Positions 24,069 through 33,292 of a stretch of 64,000 bases of DNA are shown here, in pieces. The stretch covers positions 124,001-188,000 of the forward strand of contig NZ_JTKH01000023.1 of assembly GCF_000827885.1 (NCBI RefSeq), in the 5' to 3' direction. Source of the stretch: Vibrio renipiscarius (GTDB lineage Bacteria; Pseudomonadota; Gammaproteobacteria; Enterobacterales; Vibrionaceae). The notes beneath the pieces were generated by a model that did not search any database, had not been told where the DNA came from, and saw only the letters and a program-made list of their open reading frames with translations. Each line of letters begins with the position of its first letter. The stretch's first letter is position 1. A program made the translations under genes and the position numbers.

Positions 24069-25301
24069 TCAGATAACCTGGCTTAAATGACGTGAGCCTG
24101 TAACGCTGTAACTTCCATAACTCGATTTGTCGATATGCTCACTCCACCAGCTCATTAACCTACGTCGTGAATCTAAGTAATCTGTACGGTTGTATGCTTT
24201 ACGTATTTGATTTTTGTCTGTGTGAGCAAGGGCTGCTTCAATAACATCTGCATCAAAGCCCTGTTCATTAAGTGTTGTACTGGCCAAAGCTCGAAGACCG
24301 TGAGCTGTTGTCCTATCTTTAAACCCCATCCGCCCTAGTGCTTTGTTGGCAGTTTCAGAATCAGTTGGAACCTTAGGATTACGACTCGATGGAAATATAA
24401 ACTCTCGATGTCCGCTAATTGGCTTGATAGCTTCAAGAATTGCCAGTGTTTGCGTCGTAAGTGGAACTACATGCTCACGGTTCATTTTCATGCGCTCTTT
24501 CGGGATAATCCATAGCTGGTTTGCCATATCTATTTCTTCCCAGCGAGCGCCTGACGCTTCATTAGGGCGAACCATGGTATGAAGCTGCCACTCAATCAAA
24601 AAGCGCGTCACGTGCTGAATATTGGCTGTTGCTACCGTTCGAATAAGCTCATGCATCTCATGAGGTTGAAGCGCTTTCATGTGCACTACTTTGTGCTTCT
24701 TGAACACATCACGGATACCAGATAATGGATTAGAATGAATCACACCGCTGTTTACAGCATAATTCATGATCTCATTCATCAGTTGGGCGGTACGTTTTAC
24801 AGTTTCTAATAAACCTTGTGTTTCAACGGGACGCAACGCCGCAATAGCGATAGGCGCCGTGATTTTGTTAACGGGTATCGTGCCTAGCTTAGGAAAGGCA
24901 TAGAGCTCCAGTTTGCGCCAGTTACCATTAAGAGTCTTCTCTTTTATCTGCCCTTCCTTCGCAGCCTTCCATTGCTCAGCGACAAACTTGAACGTCGCAT
25001 TTTGCTCAACAATAACTTTGGCTTTTTGCTCTTCTTTGGCCAACTGAGGATCAATACCATCCGCAAGCATTTTTCGAGCTTCTAGCGCTTTCTCTCGCGC
25101 TTCCGCCAAAGACATATCTGGATAAGTACCAAAGGAAAGATAAGTGATTTTGTCCTGACCAGGTCGTTTATAACGAAACTGCCAAGAACGTGAATTGCTT
25201 GTGCGCACGCAAAAGTAGAGATTGCCGCCATCAGATAAGCGATAGAGCTTATCTTTGGGCTTTGCCGTTTGGATTTGCCTAGCCGTGAGATTATTCGCCA
25301 T
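24069..25301 (-). CDS. Tyrosine integrase of the tRNA-Ser island (IntV2-like)
   Basis: The 410-residue P4-type integrase has an N-terminal arm-binding DUF4102-like domain (LTARQIQTAKPKDKLYRLSDGGNLYFCV), a core-binding domain and a catalytic domain. Visible catalytic residues are Arg in TMVRPNEASGARW, HGLRALAST, LAHT and Tyr in AYNRTDYLDSRR. Start ATG at 25301 has GAGGG 6 nt upstream. The promoter region contains six copies of its putative arm site, so autoregulation is likely. It lies immediately inside tRNA-Ser and transcribes away from it, the usual arrangement for integrases using a tRNA 3' end. Confidence 0.95.
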   Translation of the reverse strand: MANNLTARQIQTAKPKDKLYRLSDGGNLYFCVRTSNSRSWQFRYKRPGQDKITYLSFGTYPDMSLAEAREKALEARKMLADGIDPQLAKEEQKAKVIVEQNATFKFVAEQWKAAKEGQIKEKTLNGNWRKLELYAFPKLGTIPVNKITAPIAIAALRPVETQGLLETVKRTAQLMNEIMNYAVNSGVIHSNPLSGIRDVFKKHKVVHMKALQPHEMHELIRTVATANIQHVTRFLIEWQLHTMVRPNEASGARWEEIDMANQLWIIPKERMKMNREHVVPLTTQTLAILEAIKPISGHREFIFPSSRNPKVPTDSETANKALGRMGFKDRTTAHGLRALASTTLNEQGFDADVIEAALAHTDKNQIRKAYNRTDYLDSRRRLMSWWSEHIDKSSYGSYSVTGSRHLSQVI

Positions 25302-25314
25302 TTTGATCCCTCAA

Positions 25315-25499
25315 GTAATACCTGAACAAAACTCAATTTTCGAAAAATCTAGGTATTACTTTTGGTCGATAACAGCTTAACTTACATCAAGTTAAAGATC
25401 GAACTGATAGAGAAAATGACGATAAAGTAATACCTGATTTAGTGCTCAAAAGTAATACTAGCATCAAGTAGGAATACTGGGTATTACTTTAGGTATTAC
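25315..25499. repeat. Six AGGTATTAC-type repeats: putative integrase arm sites
   Basis: Copies at 25315 (inverted), 25351, 25427 (inverted), 25452 (inverted, one mismatch), 25479 (one mismatch) and 25491, within 185 bp between integrase and tRNA. Two perfect copies recur at 6339 and 6351 at the opposite island end. This accounts for most of the 312-bp gap before the tRNA. Confidence 0.7.
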
Positions 25500-25581
25500 T
25501 CTAGACAAGCGCTTTTACGACACTTTATGGAACGCTACGAAACCGTAACTCATTGATTTTGATAATCTTTAGATAAGAAAA

Positions 25582-25601
25582 AAGACGTCCTGAGACGTCT
25601 T
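25582..25601 (-). terminator. Terminator of tRNA-Ser
   Basis: AAGACGTC-TCAG-GACGTCTT with a T-run in the minus direction, 12 nt beyond the CCA end. Confidence 0.85.
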
Positions 25602-25613
25602 TAAACTTGAATG

Positions 25614-25701
25614 TGGCGGTGAGTGAGAGATTCGAACTCTCGATACGTTGCCGTATACACACTTTCCAGGCGTGCTCCTTCAGCCACTCGGACAACTCAC
25701 C
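25614..25701 (-). tRNA. tRNA-Ser (anticodon GGA), island attachment site
   Basis: An 88-nt class II tRNA. The acceptor arm GGTGAGT pairs with ACTCACC, followed by G and an encoded CCA. The anticodon loop CTGGAAA gives GGA (plus-strand 25665-25667). A long variable arm and the T-loop GTTCGAATC are present. Its 3' part overlaps the presumed attachment core. The gene is complete, so insertion restored it. Confidence 0.97.
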
Positions 25702-25848
25702 GAATCGTTAGCAACTTGGCTAACGAGCGCTAATTTAATGATTCTATGGGGTTAGGTCAAGCCAAATGCTAAAAAAATAACGCCCTAACGTATCAACTGC
25801 TCACTCTCTGGCTAATTTGGTGACACTTTAATCGACTTAATCCATAAA

Positions 25849-26298
25849 CTAGGCTTGAGAATAATAGCCTGGCACTTTAAACCACTTACGGCATAAATCT
25901 AAAAAGTAGCCATACAAAATCCCCATGCCACATGAGACAAGCGCGTTCGAAGCAACCGCGGTAATAATTTGCTCACTAGAAGCGCCAACGGCAAATAAAA
26001 TGCCAGCATAGACAGGAGATTGAAACAGAACGTAAGCCACCAGATCCGATAAGTTCTTCATGCGTTTAGATGAAGACACTCGAGCGCCCTGACGCAAAAT
26101 CACATCTCTGAACACACCATAAGGCCATGCAATCGCGATATTAACAGGGATAGAAAGCAGACGAGAGGCCAATGATTGCTCAAAGGTCATGCCTGAAATA
26201 AAGATTTCAATAAACATGCCCGATATAAAGCAAAACACCACCATCGCAAACGTATCTGCGGCTGCACTACGAAAACAGAAAGAACGACGCAACTTCAT
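25849..26298 (-). CDS. alaE: L-alanine exporter AlaE
   Basis: The 149-residue protein has four hydrophobic segments and the AlaE signatures [20 protein letters not shown] and [22 protein letters not shown] at usual family length. It exports L-alanine across the inner membrane, preventing toxic build-up. It is the first core gene outside the island and stands alone. Confidence 0.93.
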   Translation of the reverse strand: MKLRRSFCFRSAAADTFAMVVFCFISGMFIEIFISGMTFEQSLASRLLSIPVNIAIAWPYGVFRDVILRQGARVSSSKRMKNLSDLVAYVLFQSPVYAGILFAVGASSEQIITAVASNALVSCGMGILYGYFLDLCRKWFKVPGYYSQA

Positions 26299-26470
26299 TT
26301 CAAAATCTCAGCATATATCACTAAACAAAAAGCCAATTGGCAACATTAAGCACCAGCCAAATCTATTAGAGTAGATTTATTGAGAATTAGAACATGAATT
26401 AAGCAGAATTAACTGTCACATTAAAATAACAAGTCTAAATAAACACCTATTTTTCAATGTATAAGCAGAC

Positions 26471-26506
26471 AAAAATGCTCAAGTAACCAACAGGTCACTT
26501 GAGCAT
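26471..26506 (-). terminator. Terminator of the hybrid histidine kinase gene
   Basis: ATGCTCAAGT and ACTTGAGCAT form a 10-bp stem; the minus-strand transcript ends in TTTTTG. Confidence 0.7.
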
Positions 26507-26538
26507 AATAATCATCGGCCGCAATATAAACTTAGGGA

Positions 26539-28959
26539 CTAACAGTCTTTTAAGAGCACGGTGAGCACGTCTAGTTCATGGGTAGAGGGAAGTACTTTCT
26601 TTTGAATCAAAGGCACCAACGTTTCACGCAATTGCTCATCATTCTGCAAGGGCTGTTGATGGGCATAATGATGGATGGTATTGAGTATCTGCTGCACTTC
26701 TTCACTGTTTTCATTCTCGACAGCAATGTACAGCGAGATCAGTTGTTGTTCCGCATTGAATGGGGTCGATTCCATCACTTCTTGGGATGACTTAAACTGA
26801 TAGAGTTTGTCAAAGTAGCGCGACAACATATCATCAAGCTCTTTTTCATCAATCGGCTTAGAGACAATACAGTCCACACCCGCGGCAAGCATTCGTTCTC
26901 TCGTTTCTCTGAACAGATCAGCCGTACAACCGAAGATTAGTGTGTCGGCACGCTCATTTGCCATCGCTCGAATTTCAGCGGTGGCGGTAATGCCATCTTT
27001 ATTGGGCATATGATTGTCCATTAAGATCAAATCGTACTGACCATTCTTTATTGCATCGACCGCCTGTTGCCCGTCTTCCACGTTCTCACATTGGAAACCT
27101 TTCCCACTCATGAAAGAATCAATAATGATGGTGTTGGTTCTATTATCTTCAACGATAAGCGCTTTTAGGCCACTGTAATCATGTTTGCGACACTCAATAA
27201 CCTCTCGGCTCGCTGGTGAACACGGTTCCATTTCAAGCGAGATTTCAAACGTTGTTCCTACCCCTACTGAGCTCTGTACGGACACATCACCATTCATTAA
27301 TCCCGCAATTTGTTTGACTATCGCAAGGCCAAGCCCAGTACCACCAAAACGACGAGTCGTGGAAGATTCAGCCTGCTCGAAAGGGTTAAAGATTTTTTGC
27401 TGCGCAGATTGGTCAATTCCGATGCCCGAATCAGACACCTTAATCGTAAGGAAATTACGATCATCAAGAGTCACTTCATTGAAATGGATATCAACGAAAC
27501 CTTGCGACGTAAATTTTACGGCGTTATTTAGCAAATTAAACAGCACTTGCCGTAATCGGGCTTTGTCGGATAAATACCAACGGTCTTTACTGATGTCGTT
27601 ATAAATCTTAAAGGTCAGCCCTTTCTCGGAACATAAGGTGTAATACACGCTGTTAATGCTGCCAATGATCGACTCGAGAGGGAAAGGAGCACGCTCCAGC
27701 TCTAAATGCCCCTGCTCGATTTTTGAAAAATCGAGGATTTCATTAAGTAGCAGCATCATGTGATCACCAGAATCGTACAGCGTCTTTAAATGCTTGCGTT
27801 GTTCATCACTCAATTCGGTTTTAAGCAGTATTTGAGCGGTGCCTAACACGCCATTCATTGGCGTTCTTATTTCATGCGAAATAGTGGCTAAGAACGCACT
27901 CTTAGCCCGCGTCGAGGCTTGCGCTTTCTTCTTCTCTTGCTCGAGAAACACCGTTTTTTCATTAAAGGTATCAACGAGATGTTTGATTTCATCATTGCGA
28001 CGATAATCAATGTCAATGATCCCACCTTCTTTGGAGTCATCCACCTTTTTCGCGATTAATGTGATTGGCGCAATAATGGTTCGATTGATCAATATATAGC
28101 CGAACAATACGCACAAAAGCATAATGGGCACGATGCCCATCTCGACTTTTCTGACCAAGTCGTAGACCTGCTCAGTAACCAAGCGATTGGCATTCACCAC
28201 ATCTATGGTCCATTGGAAGCGCCCAAACTCTTGTTGGCTAATATGAATGTCTTCCGCCACTTTAAAGTTATGCTCAAGCACCACTTCACCAAAGCTGTCG
28301 CGAACCAAAACGCCCAGTCCATGCTCCTCGGCATGTTTACGAACAAAATCAATAAGGGTTTCAAGCGAGATGTCGATTGTCGCAACGCCTCTAAATTGAT
28401 CATCAGAGTAATAAGGGGAAGAAGCCGTCACCATTTTTACGTGAGTAAAAGGGTCAATATACACCGCAGACCAAGAGACGCTGCCTAACGGATTATCCAC
28501 CACGGAGGTATACCAAGATTCTTTATCATAGCCGCCAGAGGCTGGGTTATCCCAAGCGTAGATTTGGTCAACAAGGCCATCACTTGCGCGATTAAAAAAC
28601 AGACTGCGGTAAGCGTTTGTCGCGTCGATTGAATACGGTATTGGCCACAAACCACCGCTTATCGTCACCCCATCAACCACGCTGAACAGGGATTGAAGCG
28701 CAACCGCTTGTTGCGATTGAGTTCCACCAGAATTACCAATACTCACAATACTTTGTAATACACCTAAAGAGCGTTCTAAAGGCGATTCAATCTGACTAGA
28801 AATGATTTTTGAACGGGAATCAAGATTGAGTACGAGTTGATCCCTTACCGGGGGTTCGACCACTAAGTAAGTGACGGTACCGATGGTGGCGACAACAAAG
28901 GCAAGGTACATGCCAAGGGCAAATATACTCTTCCTTTTAAGTGATGAGCTCTTATCCAT
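26539..28959 (-). CDS. Hybrid sensor histidine kinase / response regulator with periplasmic dCache-like sensor
   Basis: The 806-residue inner-membrane protein has a TM near 15-35, a periplasmic Cache-type domain (about 40-280, with GGLWPIPYSID, WYTSV and ATIDISLETL), a second TM (about 280-300) and a HAMP-like linker. HisKA follows, with H362 in ATISHEIRTPMNG, then HATPase_c (NLLNNAVKFT, DSGIGI, GGTGLGLAI) and a receiver domain with D648 in LILMDNHMP and the conserved KP. The last 100 residues may be a degenerate output domain; no phosphotransfer His motif is clear. No cognate regulator gene is adjacent, so it must relay to a distant Hpt protein or act through its receiver. Start ATG at 28959. 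Confidence 0.88.
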   Translation of the reverse strand: MDKSSSLKRKSIFALGMYLAFVVATIGTVTYLVVEPPVRDQLVLNLDSRSKIISSQIESPLERSLGVLQSIVSIGNSGGTQSQQAVALQSLFSVVDGVTISGGLWPIPYSIDATNAYRSLFFNRASDGLVDQIYAWDNPASGGYDKESWYTSVVDNPLGSVSWSAVYIDPFTHVKMVTASSPYYSDDQFRGVATIDISLETLIDFVRKHAEEHGLGVLVRDSFGEVVLEHNFKVAEDIHISQQEFGRFQWTIDVVNANRLVTEQVYDLVRKVEMGIVPIMLLCVLFGYILINRTIIAPITLIAKKVDDSKEGGIIDIDYRRNDEIKHLVDTFNEKTVFLEQEKKKAQASTRAKSAFLATISHEIRTPMNGVLGTAQILLKTELSDEQRKHLKTLYDSGDHMMLLLNEILDFSKIEQGHLELERAPFPLESIIGSINSVYYTLCSEKGLTFKIYNDISKDRWYLSDKARLRQVLFNLLNNAVKFTSQGFVDIHFNEVTLDDRNFLTIKVSDSGIGIDQSAQQKIFNPFEQAESSTTRRFGGTGLGLAIVKQIAGLMNGDVSVQSSVGVGTTFEISLEMEPCSPASREVIECRKHDYSGLKALIVEDNRTNTIIIDSFMSGKGFQCENVEDGQQAVDAIKNGQYDLILMDNHMPNKDGITATAEIRAMANERADTLIFGCTADLFRETRERMLAAGVDCIVSKPIDEKELDDMLSRYFDKLYQFKSSQEVMESTPFNAEQQLISLYIAVENENSEEVQQILNTIHHYAHQQPLQNDEQLRETLVPLIQKKVLPSTHELDVLTVLLKDC

Positions 28960-29087
28960 AACCAACTGAATTTTTGAAGTTTATATGAAATTATAGTCAA
29001 TACTGAGTAACAGCAACCTATTTTTGTCGTTAAGGTACTGTTACTATATCCCCATCAACATTGACAACTGACGTAGTGGTATTCATT

Positions 29088-29660
29088 TTGACTCTACAAG
29101 ACATTCTCGCCCAGCCTGAACTACAAGATAAATTGATCAACCAAGCTAAAACACATGGCTTTGTGACGGCAATGGCATCTGCACCGCATATTCTCGATCC
29201 TCATGAATGGCTACCTTTCCTATGGGGAGGCGAAGAAGTTGCCCCGTTTAGTGATGGTGAACAGCTAGAGAGTTATATAGAGCAAGTCATTGCATTGTGG
29301 AATGAATATCGACCTTCACTACTGAGCAATCAATGGCAGTGGCCTGCAGATTGTGCGCTTGATGATGAAGAGATTGTGACCGAGCAAACGCGCGATTTTT
29401 GTGAAGGCTTTTTACAAGGCTGGCAGCTTTCTCGTGATGATTGGGAATCAATCATGCCCGAAGATAGCCAAGAAAACGCGCTACTAGGCGGTGTGTTACT
29501 GTCCCTAAGCATGCTGTATGATCCAGAAACCTCAATGGCGACCATCGCAGAACAAGGTGTTGAAGGTCTTGAGCAATTTGAAGAAATTTTCAATGCGGTA
29601 CCGACAATGCTGTCAGGTTTAACCATGCGTGGCGTACAACTTGTTGAAGCGGACCACTAA
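29088..29660 (+). CDS. UPF0149 (YgfB/YecA-like) family protein
   Basis: A protein of about 190 residues, acidic, with FCEGFLQGWQLS, LLGGVLLSLSMLYDPE and HEWLPFLWGGEEVAPF, typical of UPF0149. Function is not well defined; some relatives carry C-terminal SEC-C zinc motifs, which this one lacks. A TTG at 29088 giving MTLQDIL is the preferred start; the frame is open from a TTG at 29061. A hairpin terminator follows. Confidence 0.8.
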   Translation: MTLQDILAQPELQDKLINQAKTHGFVTAMASAPHILDPHEWLPFLWGGEEVAPFSDGEQLESYIEQVIALWNEYRPSLLSNQWQWPADCALDDEEIVTEQTRDFCEGFLQGWQLSRDDWESIMPEDSQENALLGGVLLSLSMLYDPETSMATIAEQGVEGLEQFEEIFNAVPTMLSGLTMRGVQLVEADH

Positions 29661-29933
29661 ATTTACGCATTAATAACGACACGATACCTTGTCAACAAGG
29701 CGATCGTCTCGTTCTAGATCGACAAAGCCAGTAGCACCCGCTGCTGGCTTTTTTATTACCGGTTATCCATTATTGGCAGCGATGATTGAATTACCGTAAC
29801 TCAATAGCCAAAGCTCAATAACGATAGCTCAATAACGATGATTCAATCACCATCGTTTACTAGTCATCGCCCATTAGTCATCGGCCACGAGTCATAGACG
29901 ATTAGTGATAGATCAATACTGACCGCTCAATAG
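29661..29933. other. Intergenic region with short degenerate repeats
   Basis: After the terminator, the 14-bp AGCTCAATAACGAT is repeated back to back at 29812-29839. Related fragments (TAGTCATCG, ACGATTAGTG, CTCAATAGTCA) follow to 29940. No gene is seen. Confidence 0.6.
29725..29757 (+). terminator. Terminator of the UPF0149 gene
   Basis: AAGCCAG-T-AGC pairs with GCTGCTGGCTT, followed by TTTTTATT. Confidence 0.75.
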
Positions 29934-30965
29934 TCACAACTCAGACCATTTAAACTCATCAATCCGTTCATCAGCAATATAAAACAACTTCATCCCGGGT
30001 TGTATTTCTGCTGTAAGTTCGGGGTTAAGCTCCATGCCGTTATCCCCTTCCAAGGCAATAAGTGTGGCCTGATGATGCCTCTTAAAAAACAAAAAGATTG
30101 CTTCTACTTGAATGGGGTCGGCATCGCTAGGAAAATATGTGGAATATTGCGTCATACCTCGGGTTGATGCGAGCAGCTCTTGATGGAGCGCACTAGATCC
30201 AGGATCAACCGCCGCTTTGGCGAGCATTTCAGCACCAACCGCGGGAATGCACTCCGCATTAGGGCAATGTTGGCTCAAGAGCGCGCTCAGCGCTTCATCT
30301 TTAAAATACGCCACCAGATGAGCCTTCGCATTTACATTCGAGCAATACAGAGACGCTGAGAGCGTAATGTCGTCTTCAAGGTTATCCACCACAATACAAC
30401 TCGCTTGAGCGATATTGGCGTTCGCCATTTCTTGGCTGTCGGTATAGCTGCTCACTTTAATAAAGCCAATTTCGCCAGGAAGCGGATTTTCAATATCTGA
30501 GCGGGTACAAAGAACAATTGGACGATTGCCCTCTTCTTCATGTTGCAGCATCCGAATAAGATGCAAGGTTCGCTGGCCATTCCATCCCAGTAACAAAATA
30601 TGATTCGTTGTATTCAATTTCCTTTTCCCCAAAACCCCTGCTCGCCAGTACTCGACCAGATTAGCCCCCACTTGCCCTAAAATTGAAGCAAACAGCGCTA
30701 AACCGCCAGGAATAACAAACAATATGACCACCCACTTACCGGCATTCGTCGATGGCGAATAATCTCCATACCCTACCGTTGAAGCAGTCACCATTAAGTA
30801 GTAGACAAAATTTGACCAGTCGCGAGTCAAGTCCTCTTCACCGGACAACGTCAATAATAGCCAAGACATGACAACATAAAACAATGTTAAAAAGACTAAA
30901 TTTCGGACGCTTAAATCAAACAGCGTCGATTGAAGCTTGCGCCGTAAATAGAACCAAATTGCCAT
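29934..30965 (-). CDS. Potassium channel protein with RCK/TrkA-N domain (Kch-like)
   Basis: The 343-residue protein has two membrane segments around the K+ selectivity filter TASTVGYGDYSP (near residue 60-70) and a cytoplasmic nucleotide-binding RCK domain starting at NHILLLGWNGQRTLHLI. The C-terminal part (TLIALEGDNGMELNPELTAEIQPGMKLFYIAD) is TrkA-C-like. It is a homotetrameric K+ channel of the inner membrane. It is shorter than E. coli Kch, lacking the four extra N-terminal helices. Confidence 0.88.
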   Translation of the reverse strand: MAIWFYLRRKLQSTLFDLSVRNLVFLTLFYVVMSWLLLTLSGEEDLTRDWSNFVYYLMVTASTVGYGDYSPSTNAGKWVVILFVIPGGLALFASILGQVGANLVEYWRAGVLGKRKLNTTNHILLLGWNGQRTLHLIRMLQHEEEGNRPIVLCTRSDIENPLPGEIGFIKVSSYTDSQEMANANIAQASCIVVDNLEDDITLSASLYCSNVNAKAHLVAYFKDEALSALLSQHCPNAECIPAVGAEMLAKAAVDPGSSALHQELLASTRGMTQYSTYFPSDADPIQVEAIFLFFKRHHQATLIALEGDNGMELNPELTAEIQPGMKLFYIADERIDEFKWSEL

Positions 30966-31232
30966 AACCTATCCTAGTTGAGAATCCATCGTCGCATCAT
31001 TTATACAAATCAACATCAGTCTCTGATCACGCTTACTGAACAAGGTAACTGATCATGTCGTTTTACTGTCTTTGAAAGAATGGCGTCATTAGAGCAACGC
31101 GCAAACGTCTAGCCACTCACTAATGTTGATTGGTGTAATTGTATACAATGCTGACAATTTTTGCGCCACTTCGCAACGTGTTAAATGGATGCGATAACAC
31201 TAACGATCAAAACAGTCGTCAAATTTTGGGCG
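30966..31232. other. Intergenic region upstream of the potassium channel
   Basis: No gene is seen. A 12-bp perfect palindrome, ATTGTATACAAT, occurs at 31138-31149; the rest is unremarkable. Confidence 0.4.
31138..31149. promoter_or_regulatory. Perfect 12-bp palindrome, possible repressor operator
   Basis: ATTGTATACAAT resembles operators of GntR-family regulators (TTGTATACAA core). It lies 173 bp upstream of the channel gene and about 90 bp beyond the nadA terminator; no gene begins close by. Confidence 0.3.
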
Positions 31233-31259
31233 AAAAAAAACCAGCAATACGCTGGTTTT
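31233..31259 (-). terminator. Terminator of nadA
   Basis: AACCAGC-AATAC-GCTGGTT followed on the minus strand by a run of eight T. Confidence 0.85.
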
Positions 31260-31314
31260 CTCGGAATTAGATTCGTCGCTTAGTTTGCTTACATTACGCG
31301 TGAAACGCTAAAGA

Positions 31315-32376
31315 TTAAGCGTTACCTTTTACTTGCAAGTTTAATTGCTCAGCAAAATCTAACATGCGATTAAGTGGAATAAGCGATTTAACGCGAAGCG
31401 CCTCGTCAACAAAGACTTCATGTTGTTCGCCACCTTCACTTAATGCTTGCTCAATCGCTTGCAAACCATTCATCGCCATCCAAGGGCAATGTGCACAGCT
31501 ACGACAAGTCGCGCCAGCGCCCGCGGTTGGTGCTTCAATCAGTTCTTTCTCTGGCACCAATTGCTGCATCTTGAAGAAGATGCCTTTGTCTGTTGCTACG
31601 ATCATTTTTTGCTGCGGTAATTCTTTCGCTGCTTTGATCAATTGGCTGGTTGAGCCTACCGCATCGGCTAACTCAACAACGCTTGCTGGTGACTCAGGGT
31701 GAACAAGGATTGCCGCATCAGGATAGACGCTTTTCATTTTACGTAATGCGTCTGCTGAAAACTCATCGTGCACCACGCACTCACCTTGCCAAAGCAACAT
31801 GTCTGCGCCCGTTTTATTGGCAATGTATGAACCTAGGTGGCGGTCAGGCCCCCAGATAATTGGCTTGTCTTCGCTATCAAGGTGCTCGACGATTTCAAGT
31901 GCAATGCTTGACGTAACGACCCAATCTGCACGCGCTTTCACTGCGGCGGAGGTGTTTGCATAAACCACTACGGTGTGATCAGGGTGTGCATCACAAAATT
32001 CAGCGAACTTATCTGCTGGGCAGCCTAAATCCAATGAACATTCTGCATCAAGCGTTGGCATTAAAATGCGCTTTTCTGGGGTCAGAATTTTTGCTGACTC
32101 CCCCATAAAGCGAACGCCTGCAATAATTAATGTTGTCGCAGAATGACGATTACCAAACTTTGCCATCTCTAATGAGTCACCAACAAAACCGCCCGTCTCT
32201 TCCGCTAAAGCTTGAATTTCAGGGTCCGTGTAATAGTGGGCAATCAGCACTGCGTCTTTATCAATAAGCAGTTGCTTAATATTGGCAATATGGGCTTGCT
32301 TCTGTTCCGCCGTCAATGGCTTTGGCTTCGGAGGAAAAGGGTAAACAGTATCGATTTTATCTAGAATGTGACTCAT
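31315..32376 (-). CDS. nadA: Quinolinate synthase NadA
   Basis: The 353-residue protein makes quinolinate from iminoaspartate and dihydroxyacetone phosphate in NAD biosynthesis, using a 4Fe-4S cluster. It shows [53 protein letters not shown] and the C-terminal [15 protein letters not shown], whose cysteines include a cluster ligand. Usual length and intact. It ends the cpoB-side gene block and has its own terminator. Confidence 0.97.
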   Translation of the reverse strand: MSHILDKIDTVYPFPPKPKPLTAEQKQAHIANIKQLLIDKDAVLIAHYYTDPEIQALAEETGGFVGDSLEMAKFGNRHSATTLIIAGVRFMGESAKILTPEKRILMPTLDAECSLDLGCPADKFAEFCDAHPDHTVVVYANTSAAVKARADWVVTSSIALEIVEHLDSEDKPIIWGPDRHLGSYIANKTGADMLLWQGECVVHDEFSADALRKMKSVYPDAAILVHPESPASVVELADAVGSTSQLIKAAKELPQQKMIVATDKGIFFKMQQLVPEKELIEAPTAGAGATCRSCAHCPWMAMNGLQAIEQALSEGGEQHEVFVDEALRVKSLIPLNRMLDFAEQLNLQVKGNA

Positions 32377-32465
32377 TGCTTTGCTCTACGCAACTTCCAT
32401 TAGTCCGATCATTGTAACTCCGATCGACATCAAGAATCAAAGGCGTTTGAAGCGATAGCATGGAT

Positions 32466-32492
32466 AAAAAAAAGGCGCATCCGCGCCTTTTC
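32466..32492 (-). terminator. Terminator of the tol-pal operon
   Basis: AAAGGCGC-ATCC-GCGCCTTT with T-run on the minus strand, 15 nt after the cpoB stop. Confidence 0.85.
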
Positions 32493-32506
32493 TTATCAAT
32501 ATCGGT

Positions 32507-33277
32507 TTAGTTGAGCTTTTTCTGCGCAACTTTGGCAGAAGCACTATCCGGGTATTCAGTTACCACTTGTTGATAGTATTTCTTCGCTTGCTCCGCATTG
32601 TTGTTGCGCTCGGCAATGTCGCCAAGCTTAACCAATGCATCTGCACGCTTATTTGACTCTTGGTATGTCAGCACTGCCGTAAAACTCTTCACCGCTTCTT
32701 TGTCTTGCTTCTTAGCAAAATAAAGCTGCCCTAACCAATAATGAGAATTGGGCATAAACGTTGAGTTAGGATAATCCTTTTGAAATTGAACAAAAGCACT
32801 GATGGCTCCTGAATAATCACGTTGCTTAAGAATTAAATCCACCGCATCTTGATAAGCGGTTTGCTCATTGGCATTACTGCTGAATGTACCTTGCGTATCA
32901 ACCGGTTTCGCATCGGTTACGACAGGCACAACCGCGGCGGTTTTCGCGTCTTGTCGAACTTTATCAAGTTCAACAAACAACTCTCTTTGACGTTGCAACA
33001 TTTGCTGCATGTCGTAGTTGTTTTTTTCAATTTGCCCGCGAAGATCACTCACCTCTAAAGACATCGTATCCAACTGCTGCTGCATTTTCAGCTGCACGCG
33101 GTTTCGATTTTCAAGAAGACGTTCTAAACGCTGAATATCAGACTCGCTAGACGAGAAGGTACGAGAAGTGCTGGTACTGCCACCAAGATCGGCTACTGGA
33201 GCAGGCGCAGCGAACGCAATGTTCGCTGCACTGGCCAGTAACGTAAGCGAAATAACCTGCTTTAAGTTACTGAACAT
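32507..33277 (-). CDS. cpoB: Cell division coordinator CpoB
   Basis: The 256-residue periplasmic protein has a signal peptide (VISLTLLASAANIAFAAP), an N-terminal trimerising coiled coil (LERLLENRNRVQLKMQQQLDTM) and TPR repeats from about residue 140 (YQDAVDLILKQRDYSGAISAF, PNSHYWLGQLYFAKKQDKEA). It links PBP1B activity with Tol-driven outer-membrane constriction. It is the last gene of the tol-pal operon, 15 nt after pal. Confidence 0.95.
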   Translation of the reverse strand: MFSNLKQVISLTLLASAANIAFAAPAPVADLGGSTSTSRTFSSSESDIQRLERLLENRNRVQLKMQQQLDTMSLEVSDLRGQIEKNNYDMQQMLQRQRELFVELDKVRQDAKTAAVVPVVTDAKPVDTQGTFSSNANEQTAYQDAVDLILKQRDYSGAISAFVQFQKDYPNSTFMPNSHYWLGQLYFAKKQDKEAVKSFTAVLTYQESNKRADALVKLGDIAERNNNAEQAKKYYQQVVTEYPDSASAKVAQKKLN

Positions 33278-33292
33278 GAGGTCTTCCTCAAA

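Larger units (their letters stand above)
6271..25621. mobile_element. VPI-2-like genomic island at tRNA-Ser(GGA) carrying defence genes
   Basis: The right end is the 3' part of tRNA-Ser with an integrase facing away from it. The left end is placed at GAGTGAGACA (6271-6280), which shares GAGTGAGA in the same orientation with the tRNA 3' part at 25621-25628 and lies 60 bp from two AGGTATTAC repeats that also flank the integrase. Contents are ABC-3C, dGTPase, RecQ-PRTase/DprA, two AlpA-like factors, RadC, DUF2787 pair, RNase H-like, WYL regulator, lipoprotein and Gp2-like HxH protein. The 8-bp core match is short; the shared arm repeats are the stronger evidence for the left limit. Confidence 0.6.

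Noticed and set aside
24069..25301. IS element or transposase at either island end
   Set aside because: No DDE transposase, terminal inverted repeats or target duplications were seen; mobility is integrase-based.
25315..25499. AGGTATTAC repeats as a CRISPR array
   Set aside because: Repeats are 9 bp, in both orientations and irregularly spaced; they fit integrase arm sites, and no cas gene is present.
27185..27604. Plus-strand frame of 139 codons within the histidine kinase gene
   Set aside because: Opposite-strand shadow of the conserved HisKA/HATPase region.
29076..29090. ATT-TTG-ACT region as a frameshifted start of the UPF0149 gene
   Set aside because: TTG at 29088 gives a normal family length, so no frameshift is needed.
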